From Neptunicoccus cionae (GTDB lineage: Bacteria > Pseudomonadota > Alphaproteobacteria > Rhodobacterales > Rhodobacteraceae), in contig NZ_BMKA01000002.1 of the NCBI RefSeq assembly GCF_014643735.1, positions 124,001 to 188,000 on the forward strand: a DNA stretch of 64,000 nt. Reading direction: 5' to 3'. Made by a program: the position numbers and the translations under genes. A model generated the notes under the pieces. That model did not search any database, was not told the DNA's origin, and saw only the letters and a list, made by a program, of their open reading frames with translations. Shown in pieces: positions 26,717 to 34,061 of the stretch (position 1 is the stretch's first letter; the number at the start of each line of letters is the position of its first letter).

Positions 26717-27280
26717 ATGCCAAAAATCAATGGCAACGAGATCAAGCCGGGAAATATCCTGGAACACAACGGCGGCCTGTGGATCGCGGTCAAAGTGGAC
26801 CATGTGAAACCCGGCAAGGGTGGCGCGTTTGCCCAGGTTGAAATGAAGAACCTGCGCAACGGCTCCAAACTGAACGAACGGTTCCGCTCTGCCGACAAAG
26901 TAGAGAAAGTCCGGCTGGATCAGAAAGACCAGCAGTTTCTTTATGAAACCGATGGAATGTTGGTGTTCATGGATATGGAAACCTACGAGCAGATCGAACT
27001 GCCCGCAGATATTCTGGGCGACCGCCGCCCGTTCCTGCAAGACGGCATGACGATCCAGATCGAATACTACGAAGCCGAGGCGATTTCTGCGGCCCTGCCC
27101 CAAAAAGTGACCTGCACTGTGGTTGAGACCGAGCCTGCAGTCAAAGGCCAGACAGCGGCAAACAGCTTTAAACCGGCAGTGCTCGACAATGGCGTGCGCG
27201 TTATGGTGCCACCATTTGTGGGGCAGGACGAAGCCATCGTAGTTAACACAGAAACTATGGAATATGCCGAGCGGGCTTAA
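26717..27280 (+). CDS. efp: Elongation factor P
   Basis: Translation factor that relieves ribosome stalling at proline stretches. The 187 residues form the usual three beta-barrel domains. The tip of domain I reads VKPGKGGAF, so the modifiable position is Lys (about 34), the type that is beta-lysylated in E. coli. ATG 26717 follows AAAGGG and fits the family start (MPKINGNEI); the open frame upstream is not coding. A terminator follows at 27321. Confidence 0.96.
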   Translation: MPKINGNEIKPGNILEHNGGLWIAVKVDHVKPGKGGAFAQVEMKNLRNGSKLNERFRSADKVEKVRLDQKDQQFLYETDGMLVFMDMETYEQIELPADILGDRRPFLQDGMTIQIEYYEAEAISAALPQKVTCTVVETEPAVKGQTAANSFKPAVLDNGVRVMVPPFVGQDEAIVVNTETMEYAERA

Positions 27281-27320
27281 CCAGGCAGCAATATCGGGAA
27301 TCTGCAATTTATAGTAGAGT

Positions 27321-27346
27321 AAAGGGTCCGAAATTCGGGCCCTTTT
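27321..27346 (+). terminator. Terminator after efp
   Basis: AAAGGGTCCGAA pairs with TTCGGGCCCTTT (one mismatch) and ends in TTTT; it lies 40 bp past the efp stop. Confidence 0.85.
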
Positions 27347-27429
27347 ACATGCTCATTCTTGGAAATGTATAGAAACGTTAAAAACTTCGCAGTTTTTTGA
27401 CGAACTATTCACGGGATAGTTAACAAGAT

Positions 27430-27530
27430 ATAAGTTACCTTAAGTTAACGACGCGGTGTCGTTGTATTTGAGTACCTATACCTTTTCAAAGATAGGGGCG
27501 GCTCTCCCGGAGCTGCCCCTATTCTTTTGT
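27430..27530 (+). ncRNA. Candidate small RNA between efp and rpmG
   Basis: A stretch without a gene shows TTGACG (27397-27402), a 17-bp spacer and TTAACA (27420-27425) as a possible promoter. A perfect 6-bp hairpin AACGAC-GCGGT-GTCGTT (27447-27463) follows, and then a strong terminator hairpin (27493-27522) with TTCTTTTG after it. That gives an RNA of about 95-100 nt. No known family is recognised. Because efp already has its own terminator, this second terminator needs another transcript to explain it. Confidence 0.4.
27493..27530 (+). terminator. Orphan strong terminator
   Basis: ATAGGGGC and GCCCCTAT (27493-27522) enclose a second short stem GCTC/GAGC, followed by a U-rich tail. It probably ends the candidate small RNA. 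Confidence 0.7.
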
Positions 27531-27577
27531 GCCCGCAGACGAGCAGACGCAGTTTCGCTGCGCGCCTTCACAAAACG

Positions 27578-27606
27578 AAAAAAGCCACGACGGATCGCGG
27601 CTTTTT
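27578..27606 (-). terminator. Terminator after rpmG
   Basis: AAAAAAGCC (27578-27586) pairs with GGCTTTTT (27599-27606), extended by CG pairs; on the minus strand the tail is U-rich. It lies about 20 bp past the rpmG stop. Confidence 0.8.
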
Positions 27607-27627
27607 CACAAAAGAAGGTCCGATCAA

Positions 27628-27795
27628 TTACTTGATCTTGCCTTCTTTATACTCGACGTGCTTGCGCGCGACGGGGTCATATTTTTTCACGACCATCTTT
27701 TCAGTCATAGTGCGCGAATTTTTCTTGGTCACGTAGAAGTGGCCGGTGTCCGCTGTGGAATTCAGGCGGATTTTGATCGTGGTTGGCTTAGCCAT
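27628..27795 (-). CDS. rpmG: 50S ribosomal protein L33
   Basis: Ribosomal protein of the large subunit, 55 residues, beginning [20 protein letters not shown]. The two CxxC pairs of the zinc-binding form are absent, so this is the zinc-independent type. ATG 27795 follows GAGGAGAT; the longer frame upstream is not coding. It stands alone, with a terminator behind it. Confidence 0.96.
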   Translation of the reverse strand: MAKPTTIKIRLNSTADTGHFYVTKKNSRTMTEKMVVKKYDPVARKHVEYKEGKIK

Positions 27796-28179
27796 CTGAT
27801 ATCTCCTCGGCAGGCAGCGCTGCGAAATCTCGAATTGGCCTTCTACACCACTCCCACCCCCTGTCAACCCAAACAGAGGCAACAAGAGAGGGGAAATCTG
27901 GTTTTCTGTATCTTAGGTTAAGTTCAGACCTGAAATTGGCTCTTTTACCCACCTAACACTGTAGAAACCGGAGGCTGGTCCGACGCTTGAAGGGGCATAA
28001 ACTTTAAGCGGAGATGAGTACTCCGGCGGTAGAATCGGATATTTATCTGCCAGAAGAAATTGCGAGCAGAAAAAAGAAACGCCCTGATCCGCGAGAACCA
28101 AAGCGCCTTCTATTTTGCGGCCATCGGCCTGTGAAACTAAACCGCGCCCGTACTATTACCGAGTGTGGTTAATTTACCT
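27796..28179. other. 384-bp region between rpmG and mrp
   Basis: Apart from the rpmG promoter side, no intact gene is seen. A start-less minus-strand frame at 27913-28150 is described separately. Base composition is more A/T-rich than in the neighbours. Confidence 0.5.
27913..28150 (-). pseudogene. Possible gene remnant upstream of rpmG
   Basis: A minus-strand frame from a TAG near 28151 to the stop at 27913 has no ATG or GTG start but reads like protein, with pieces such as SQADGRKIEGALVLADQG, LLADKYPILPPEYSSPL and VGPASGFYSVRWVKEPISG. It could be the C-terminal remains of a gene whose front was lost. No family is recognised. The only possible start is a TTG at 28101 without a ribosome site. 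Confidence 0.3.
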
Positions 28180-29259
28180 TTAAGCCATCCCGCCAGCCAC
28201 AAGACGGGCGGCGATCGTTGCATATGCTTCGGCCTGAGGCGAATCCGTAGCCGCAATAGGCGTGCCACCGTCACCAGCCAAACGGATGTCGATATTGAGA
28301 GGGATCTCCCCCAGGAATGGCAGACCAAGCCGCTCTGCCTCGGAGGCTGCGCCGCCGTGACCAAAGAGGTGTTCTTCATGGCCGCAGTTGGGACAGATAT
28401 AGGTCGACATATTCTCGATCATGCCAAGCACGGGCGTTTTCGTCTTTTCGAACATGTTCAGCGCCTTGCGCGCGTCCAGCAGCGCCACGTCTTGTGGGGT
28501 GGACACCACGATCGCGCCCGTCACCTTGGCCTTTTGCGCAAGCGTCAGTTGCACATCCCCTGTACCGGGCGGCAGATCGACGATCAGCACGTCGAGTTCG
28601 CCCCACTCCACCTGCCCCAGCATCTGTTGCAGCGCCCCCATAAGCATCGGCCCGCGCCAGACCACGGCTTGATCCTCTTCCAGCATCAGGCCGATGGACA
28701 TGATTGTTACGCCGTGATTCTTCAGCGGGATGATGGTTTTGCCGTCAGGCGAGCTGGGCCGTTTGTTCACCCCCATCATGCGGGGTTGGGACGGCCCGTA
28801 GATATCTGCATCAAGCAGCCCCACACGCCGCCCCTGCCGCGCCAGTGCCACGGCGAGATTGCTGGACACTGTGGATTTCCCGACACCGCCCTTGCCCGAG
28901 GCAATCGCCAGAATGCGGTCCACCCCTGCCACCGGCGCCTGATCTGCGCTTGGCTTCGGGTGGCCACCGATTTTCAGCTGTGGCGGTTCTTTGGATTGGG
29001 GCGCTGATTGCGCGGGGCCGTGGGCTGTCAGCAGCACAGAGGCCTTTTCTACGCCATCAAGCCCCGCCACGATCTTTTCCGCAGCCTGACGCAGCGGTTC
29101 CATCGTCGGGCCCAGTTCCGGTGGAACCTCCAGCACAAAACGGACCGTTGTGCCTTCGATCGACAGCGCGCGCACATAATCGGCGCTGACAACATCGCGC
29201 CCGTCCTGAAGCTTCAGGGCCTTCAGCGCCTCGAGAATTTCTGCTTGTGTCGCGGCCAT
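28180..29259 (-). CDS. mrp: Mrp/ApbC-type iron-sulfur carrier ATPase
   Basis: P-loop ATPase (Mrp/NBP35/ApbC family) that carries or inserts Fe-S clusters. The 359-residue protein has an N-terminal MIP18/DUF59-like domain (about 5-85), a linker, the deviant Walker [10 protein letters not shown] (about 122-130) and the cluster-binding CPNC motif near 290. ATG 29259 begins MAATQAEIL. The frame is open far upstream across the promoter region but that part is not protein-like. It is divergent from the tupB-type gene with 109 bp between them. Confidence 0.94.
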   Translation of the reverse strand: MAATQAEILEALKALKLQDGRDVVSADYVRALSIEGTTVRFVLEVPPELGPTMEPLRQAAEKIVAGLDGVEKASVLLTAHGPAQSAPQSKEPPQLKIGGHPKPSADQAPVAGVDRILAIASGKGGVGKSTVSSNLAVALARQGRRVGLLDADIYGPSQPRMMGVNKRPSSPDGKTIIPLKNHGVTIMSIGLMLEEDQAVVWRGPMLMGALQQMLGQVEWGELDVLIVDLPPGTGDVQLTLAQKAKVTGAIVVSTPQDVALLDARKALNMFEKTKTPVLGMIENMSTYICPNCGHEEHLFGHGGAASEAERLGLPFLGEIPLNIDIRLAGDGGTPIAATDSPQAEAYATIAARLVAGGMA

Positions 29260-29368
29260 AGTGCTATTCCTCTGTTCTGCGGTTGCGCTTGTGCGCCATT
29301 CGACCTTAACTTGTCCATCACAGACAAAAGGGCAAGAGGCATCCGTCAAAAGCGGTGTTTGAAACGGC

Positions 29369-30070
29369 ATGGATATACTTTCTACCGCAATGTCGTTAAT
29401 CTTGTCCGCCGACCGCGACCTGTTTGCGATTATTACGTTGTCTCTACAGGTGAGCTTCACAGCAACGTTGATTGCATCACTGGTTGCCATTCCCGCCGGA
29501 GCCGCGCTTGCCATTCTGCGATTTCCGGGGCGGCGGCTGTTGCTGGTCGTCTCAACCGCTTTTATGGCGCTGCCCCCAGTGGTTGTCGGACTGGCGGTTT
29601 ATCTGCTGTTGTCTCGTTCCGGCCCGCTTGGTCCGCTTGGGCTGTTGTTCACACCCACGGCAATGATCGTAGCGCAAAGCATTCTGATCCTGCCGATTGT
29701 ACTGTCCCTGACCCATCAGGCGGTTGAACCCCTGTTGCGGGATTACGGCGGGCTGTTTGCTGCGCTCGACACGCCGCGACGCTTACAGGTGCGTACGCTG
29801 ATCTGGGACGCGCGTTTTGCGGTGGCGGTGGCAGTGCTGGCGGGGTTTGGCCGTGCACTGGCCGAAGTGGGGGCTGTGATTGTTGTCGGGGGTAACATCA
29901 ACGGGCTGACCCGCGTGATGACCACGACGATTGCGCTGGAGACATCCAAGGGGAACTTGACGCTGGCGCTGGCGCTGGGGTTGGTGCTGATCACTATCGC
30001 CTTTGGAATTAACCTGTTGATACACGCGGTTGCCCGACGGGGTGAAGTCTATCAGATGGTGCGCAAATGA
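29369..30070 (+). CDS. tupB: Tungstate-type ABC transporter permease
   Basis: Inner-membrane permease of 233 residues with about five or six helices and the permease coupling loop [11 protein letters not shown] (about 170-180). It is most like TupB/WtpB-type tungstate permeases ([16 protein letters not shown]). It overlaps the ATPase gene by 4 bp. The periplasmic binding protein TupA that normally precedes tupB is not here; the upstream gene is mrp in the opposite direction. Substrate is inferred from family look only. Confidence 0.8.
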   Translation: MDILSTAMSLILSADRDLFAIITLSLQVSFTATLIASLVAIPAGAALAILRFPGRRLLLVVSTAFMALPPVVVGLAVYLLLSRSGPLGPLGLLFTPTAMIVAQSILILPIVLSLTHQAVEPLLRDYGGLFAALDTPRRLQVRTLIWDARFAVAVAVLAGFGRALAEVGAVIVVGGNINGLTRVMTTTIALETSKGNLTLALALGLVLITIAFGINLLIHAVARRGEVYQMVRK

Positions 30071-30768
30071 TCCGGTTGCAGATTGATCAGGCGAGCCTGA
30101 CGTTTAAAGGCACGCGCAGGCTTGGCCCCCTTGATCTGGATCTGGAACTGTCAGGGATCACTGCGGTGCTTGGGCCGAATGGCGCGGGCAAGTCGTTGTT
30201 CTTGTCGCTGTGTCACGGCACATTGCTGCCGGATCGCGGTGCGGTGCGCTGGCAGGGGCAACCTGCACGGGACAGCCGTGCGGCGCGGGGGGTCATGTTG
30301 CAATCCCCTGTGGTGCTGCGCCGATCCGTGGCGGGCAATATCGAGTTCGCCTTGCAATCGCGCGGGCTGCCCCGGCAGGTGCGGCGCGAGCGGGTGGAAC
30401 ATGCGCTGATCGCTGCAAGGCTGGAGGATCGCGCCCACGCCCCCGCCGCCACCTTGTCAGGGGGGGAGCTGCGGCGGATGAGCTTTGCCCGCGCCCTTGT
30501 CACCGCACCCCGCGCCTTGGTGTTGGACGAGCCCTTTGCGGGGCTTGATCCTGCGGCCAGTCAGGTGATGGAAGCGATGATTATCGAGGCCGCTGCCGCC
30601 ACGCCGGTTCTGCTGTCCAACCACGATCTGGTCCAGACCCGCCGGATTGCACGACAGGTTCTGTTCTTTTCCAAAGGGCAGATGCTGGAGCACGCAAGTA
30701 CTGTTGCGTTCTTCGCCGACCCGCAAAGCGGCGTGGCACAAGCCTTTCTTCAAAGCCAGTTGCTTTAG
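30067..30768 (+). CDS. tupC: Tungstate-type ABC transporter ATP-binding protein
   Basis: ABC ATPase of 233 residues. Walker A is GPNGAGKS (about 37-44), the signature is LSGGELRRMSFARAL (about 133-147), Walker B is ALVLDEPFAGLDP (about 152-164) and the switch His is in LSNHDLV (about 186). The 4-bp ATGA overlap with tupB shows they are coupled. There is no MOP domain at the C-terminus, so no molybdate or tungstate self-sensing part is fused. Confidence 0.85.
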   Translation: MIRLQIDQASLTFKGTRRLGPLDLDLELSGITAVLGPNGAGKSLFLSLCHGTLLPDRGAVRWQGQPARDSRAARGVMLQSPVVLRRSVAGNIEFALQSRGLPRQVRRERVEHALIAARLEDRAHAPAATLSGGELRRMSFARALVTAPRALVLDEPFAGLDPAASQVMEAMIIEAAAATPVLLSNHDLVQTRRIARQVLFFSKGQMLEHASTVAFFADPQSGVAQAFLQSQLL

Positions 30769-30800
30769 CTTTCGTATGCTATTTTCGGCCCCGCCAAAAG

Positions 30801-30830
30801 CCATGCAAAAACTGCATAGCGGGGTTGAAC
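30801..30830 (+). promoter_or_regulatory. T-N11-A palindrome plus AGCGG element, copy A
   Basis: CC followed by ATGCAAAAACTGCAT (30803-30817), then AGCGGGGTTGAAC. The palindrome fits the T-N11-A form of LysR-type operators. It lies upstream of the candidate sRNA at 30970 and matches copy B at 31067-31096 in the palindrome, in AGCGG and in the TTGA(A/C)CAAA that follows. Confidence 0.6.
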
Positions 30831-30893
30831 AAACGGGTCTTTCCCATCGGCCATTCAAACCCTAGATAAGCCTCAACGCTTCGGTGAGCTTTG

Positions 30894-30936
30894 AAAACTT
30901 GCAGTTCCTCCCAATCCACGAAAGTGGGCAGTTTTT
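30894..30936 (+). terminator. Hairpin with CCTCCC and U-tail
   Basis: AAAACTTGC (30894-30902) pairs with GCAGTTTTT (30928-30936), one base bulged. The intervening bases contain CCTCCC (30907-30912) and a small CCCA/TGGG stem. It may terminate tupBC or be an extra unit of the sRNA described next. Confidence 0.45.
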
Positions 30937-30969
30937 ACAAAGTTCCCAAGCTGTCAGCCGGTATCGGCT

Positions 30970-31057
30970 GAACCAACGGATCGCCTTTTCCTCCCTGTTG
31001 GGGCGGTCCGAAGAATAACGGCGGTGCGCCCTCCCTCGCACCGCCGTTTATTTTTTG
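30970..31057 (+). ncRNA. CcsR / cuckoo-like small RNA
   Basis: Two consecutive hairpins each expose CCTCCC in the loop. Hairpin 1 is a 9-bp stem (30977-30985 with 31002-31010) with a 16-nt loop holding CCTCCC at 30990-30995. Hairpin 2 is a perfect 12-bp stem (AACGGCGGTGCG 31017-31028 with 31037-31048), has loop CCCTCCCT and ends in TATTTTTT, a Rho-independent terminator. Two-stem RNAs with such loops that lie next to a DUF1127 gene are the hallmark of the CcsR (cuckoo) RNAs of Rhodobacter and relatives; here the RNA precedes the DUF1127 gene. The 5' end is not determined. Confidence 0.7.
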
Positions 31058-31066
31058 AAAAGACAT

Positions 31067-31096
31067 CCATGCGTTCAACGCATAGCGGTTTTGACC
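31067..31096 (+). promoter_or_regulatory. T-N11-A palindrome plus AGCGG element, copy B
   Basis: CC followed by ATGCGTTCAACGCAT (31069-31083), then AGCGGTTTTGACC, about 100 bp before the DUF1127 ATG. The half-sites differ from copy A by compensating changes (ATGCA/TGCAT against ATGCG/CGCAT), which indicates that the palindrome itself is under selection. Confidence 0.6.
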
Positions 31097-31184
31097 AAAT
31101 GCGGTCTACTCCGAGGGGCCTGAATGATTAGGTTCCGCTTAAGAACATAAACGATAGACACACAACGCCGGAAAGGATCTTCCA

Positions 31185-31400
31185 ATGGCTTCGATCACTA
31201 CGAACACAACCACACGTGACACATTCTTCGCAAACCTGCGCGCATCTGTTGCAGACGCTTTCCGCTCTGCTGTTCAAATGCGTCAGTACCGTGCGACTGT
31301 GACACAATTGTCCGCTCTGTCCACACGTGAACTGGACGATCTGGGCATCGCCCGTTGCGAAATCAAATCGGTTTCCCGCACAGCGGTTTACGGCATATAA
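31185..31400 (+). CDS. DUF1127 small protein
   Basis: Protein of 71 residues with the DUF1127 motif near its end: LSALSTRELDDLGIARCEIK (about 44-63). In Rhodobacter a protein of this family (CcaF1) is encoded with the CcsR sRNAs and acts as an RNA-binding factor in stress; in Brucella and relatives DUF1127 genes are targets of the LysR-type regulator VtlR/LsrB. ATG 31185 follows AAGGATCTTCCA. Upstream lie the candidate CcsR-like RNA and a palindromic T-N11-A element; a strong terminator follows. Confidence 0.9.
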   Translation: MASITTNTTTRDTFFANLRASVADAFRSAVQMRQYRATVTQLSALSTRELDDLGIARCEIKSVSRTAVYGI

Positions 31401-31424
31401 GAACGCTCCCTTCCGAGGGAAATG

Positions 31425-31460
31425 AAAAAAGGCGCTGCGGTCGATCCGCAGCGCCTTTTT
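31425..31460. terminator. Bidirectional terminator
   Basis: AAAAAAGGCGCTGCGG pairs with CCGCAGCGCCTTTTT (10-bp GC stem), U-rich in both directions. It serves the DUF1127 gene (plus) and uvrD (minus). Confidence 0.9.
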
Positions 31461-31487
31461 GTTTGTCCGCCAGATTGATCGGCGCGT

Positions 31488-33866
31488 TTAAAACGGGATG
31501 TCATCTGCACTGGTGACAAAGCTAGCGACAACCTTTTTCACGCCGGCCTTCTCAAAGGCGACCTCCAGTTTGTCCCCTTCAATACCTGTCACAGCACCAT
31601 AGCCGAACTTTTGATGGAACACGCGGTCTCCAAGATTGTGAAGCGGGATCGCCTTGCTGTCGATCACCAGCCCCTTGGCCTCGCGCGGTTGAGACGTGCC
31701 ACGCTGGGCAGAGCGCGCCTGCATCCGCTTCCAGCCCGGTGAATTATAGGCATCCGCACGGCCTGCCTTCTCCATCAGATCAGAGCCTTTGCTGACCCCG
31801 TCAAACGTCTGACTGCTGGCCGCAGCCCCGAATCCGCCACCGTACAGGCCGGGCGGTGTCAGCACATCCACGTGCTGTTCCGGCAATTCGTCAATAAAGC
31901 GGCTCGGCAGTGACGATTGCCACTGGCCGAACACACGCCGGTTTGCGGCAAAGCTGATGGTGCAAAATGCCTCGGCGCGGGTGATTCCCACATAGGCAAG
32001 TCGGCGTTCTTCTTCGACCCCTTTGAGGCCGGTTTCATCCATAGAGCGTTGGGACGGGAACAGGCCGTCTTCCCAGCCCGGTAGGAACACCACTGGAAAT
32101 TCCAGCCCTTTGGCCGCGTGAAGGGTCATGATGCTGACCTTTTCCACGTCGTCTTCCTGTTCGTTTTCCATAATCAGGCTCACGTGTTCCAGAAAGCCTT
32201 GCAGGTTTTCGAACTCTTCCAGCGCCTTCACCAGCTCTTTGAGGTTTTCCAGACGACCCGGTGCTTCGGGAGTTTTGTCGTTGCGCCAGTGGTCGGTGTA
32301 TCCCGATTCTTCGAGCATCTGCTCGGCGATTTCGATGTGGCTGGTCTTATCCTCGCGGATCAGGGCGGACCAGCGGTCAAACCCTTCGGCCAGTTCACGC
32401 AAAGCGGCGCGGGCTTTGGCGGACAATCCCCCTTGGGACACGACGATTCGCGCCCCTTCCAGCAAGCTGACACCGTTTTCACGGGCGGCCATCTGGATGG
32501 TTTGTTGGGCCTTGTCGCCGATCCCCCGCTTAGGCGTGTTCACAATCCGCTCAAACGCGAGCGCGTCGTCAGGGCTGACCGCCACGCGGAAATAGGCCAT
32601 CGCATCGCGGATTTCCATGCGTTCATAGAATCGCGGTCCGCCAATGACGCGGTAGGGCAGACCGATGGTCAGGAAACGGTCTTCAAAGGCGCGCATCTGA
32701 TGGGAGGCACGCACAAGGATCGCCATGCGTTCGGGGCTGATCGGGTCATGCCCCCGCGTGCCACGCTGGAAATTCTCGATCTCTTCACCGATCCAGCGGG
32801 CCTCTTCCTCACCGTCCCAATGACCGATGAGGCGGACTTTCTCGCCCTCGGGCTGGTCGGTCCAAAGCGTTTTCCCAAGGCGATTTTCATTGCCTTTGAT
32901 GACGCCCGAAGCCGCCCCCAAAATATGGGGCGTCGAGCGGTAGTTTTGTTCCAGCCGGACAGTTTTCGCGCCCGGAAAATCCTTTTCAAACCGCAAAATG
33001 TTGCCAACTTCGGCCCCGCGCCAGCCATAGATCGACTGGTCGTCATCCCCGACACAGCAAATGTTCTTATGCTCTGCCGCCAGTAGACGCAGCCACAGGT
33101 ATTGGGCCACGTTGGTATCCTGATACTCGTCCACCAGAATATAGCGGAACCAGTGCTGGTATTTGGCCAGAACATCGGGGTATTTCTGGAAGATCACCAC
33201 CATATGCAGCAGCAGATCGCCAAAATCACAGGCATTCAGCACCTTCAGGCGATTCTGATACGCCTCATAAAGATCGCTGCCCTTGTTGTTGAAGGCCCCT
33301 GCTTCGGCGCCTGGAACCTTGTCCGGTGTCAAAGCACGGTTTTTCCAGCCGTCAATCAACCCTGCCAGCATCCGCGCGGGCCAGCGTTTGTCGTCAATGT
33401 GTTCGGCCTGAATAAGCTGTTTTAACAGACGTATCTGGTCGTCCGTATCCAGAATGGTGAAGTTGCTTTTCAGCCCCACCAGTTCGGCATGGCGGCGCAG
33501 CAGTTTGACGCAAAGACTGTGGAAGGTGCCAAGCCACGGCATGCCTTCGACCATTTCCCCCAGCAATCCGCCGACGCGGTTCTTCATTTCCCTCGCGGCC
33601 TTGTTGGTGAAGGTCACTGCCAGAATCTGGTTCGGCTGTGCCCGTCCCGTGTGCATCAGATAGGCAATCCGCGCTGTCAGCGCCTTGGTCTTGCCCGTTC
33701 CGGCACCGGCCAGCATCAAAACCGGCCCGTCCAGCGTTTCAACAGCGTCCCTTTGGGCCGGATTTAACCCGTCCAGATAGGGCGCAGGACGCGCTGCCAT
33801 AGCACGCTGCGACAAAGGAACGGCGGCGGCTGCCTCAAAGGCGTCTGATTCTTCCCAATTGCTCAT
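31488..33866 (-). CDS. uvrD: DNA helicase II, UvrD/PcrA type
   Basis: Superfamily 1A 3'-5' helicase used in excision and mismatch repair. Length is 792 residues. Motifs in order are the Q motif LNPAQRDAV (about 34), Walker A AGAGTGKTKAL (about 52-62), VTFTNKAAREM (Ia), Walker B VDEYQDTN (about 246-253), DDQSIYGWRGAE (III), QNYRS (IV), TLHAAKGLEFPVVFLPG (V) and VGITRA (VI). A conserved C-terminal PcrA/UvrD tail (LGDRVFHQKFGYGAVT) follows. It is transcribed alone, divergent from pyc. Confidence 0.96.
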   Translation of the reverse strand: MSNWEESDAFEAAAAVPLSQRAMAARPAPYLDGLNPAQRDAVETLDGPVLMLAGAGTGKTKALTARIAYLMHTGRAQPNQILAVTFTNKAAREMKNRVGGLLGEMVEGMPWLGTFHSLCVKLLRRHAELVGLKSNFTILDTDDQIRLLKQLIQAEHIDDKRWPARMLAGLIDGWKNRALTPDKVPGAEAGAFNNKGSDLYEAYQNRLKVLNACDFGDLLLHMVVIFQKYPDVLAKYQHWFRYILVDEYQDTNVAQYLWLRLLAAEHKNICCVGDDDQSIYGWRGAEVGNILRFEKDFPGAKTVRLEQNYRSTPHILGAASGVIKGNENRLGKTLWTDQPEGEKVRLIGHWDGEEEARWIGEEIENFQRGTRGHDPISPERMAILVRASHQMRAFEDRFLTIGLPYRVIGGPRFYERMEIRDAMAYFRVAVSPDDALAFERIVNTPKRGIGDKAQQTIQMAARENGVSLLEGARIVVSQGGLSAKARAALRELAEGFDRWSALIREDKTSHIEIAEQMLEESGYTDHWRNDKTPEAPGRLENLKELVKALEEFENLQGFLEHVSLIMENEQEDDVEKVSIMTLHAAKGLEFPVVFLPGWEDGLFPSQRSMDETGLKGVEEERRLAYVGITRAEAFCTISFAANRRVFGQWQSSLPSRFIDELPEQHVDVLTPPGLYGGGFGAAASSQTFDGVSKGSDLMEKAGRADAYNSPGWKRMQARSAQRGTSQPREAKGLVIDSKAIPLHNLGDRVFHQKFGYGAVTGIEGDKLEVAFEKAGVKKVVASFVTSADDIPF

Positions 33867-34061
33867 GTCTGTATTCTAGCCCCATCCACGCCCGAGTTAA
33901 AGCGCGTGTTCTCAAAATGTTCCAACCACTTGAAGTTCGCTTCAAAATGTCTCCGCAAACTAAATTACCGCTTTTGTTGCACCGCAGCATTTTCCACGCT
34001 ACGCATTTGTCACAAAAAGCCGGATATGATCCAGGCCAGCCCCAACAAGGACCAAGCCCAG

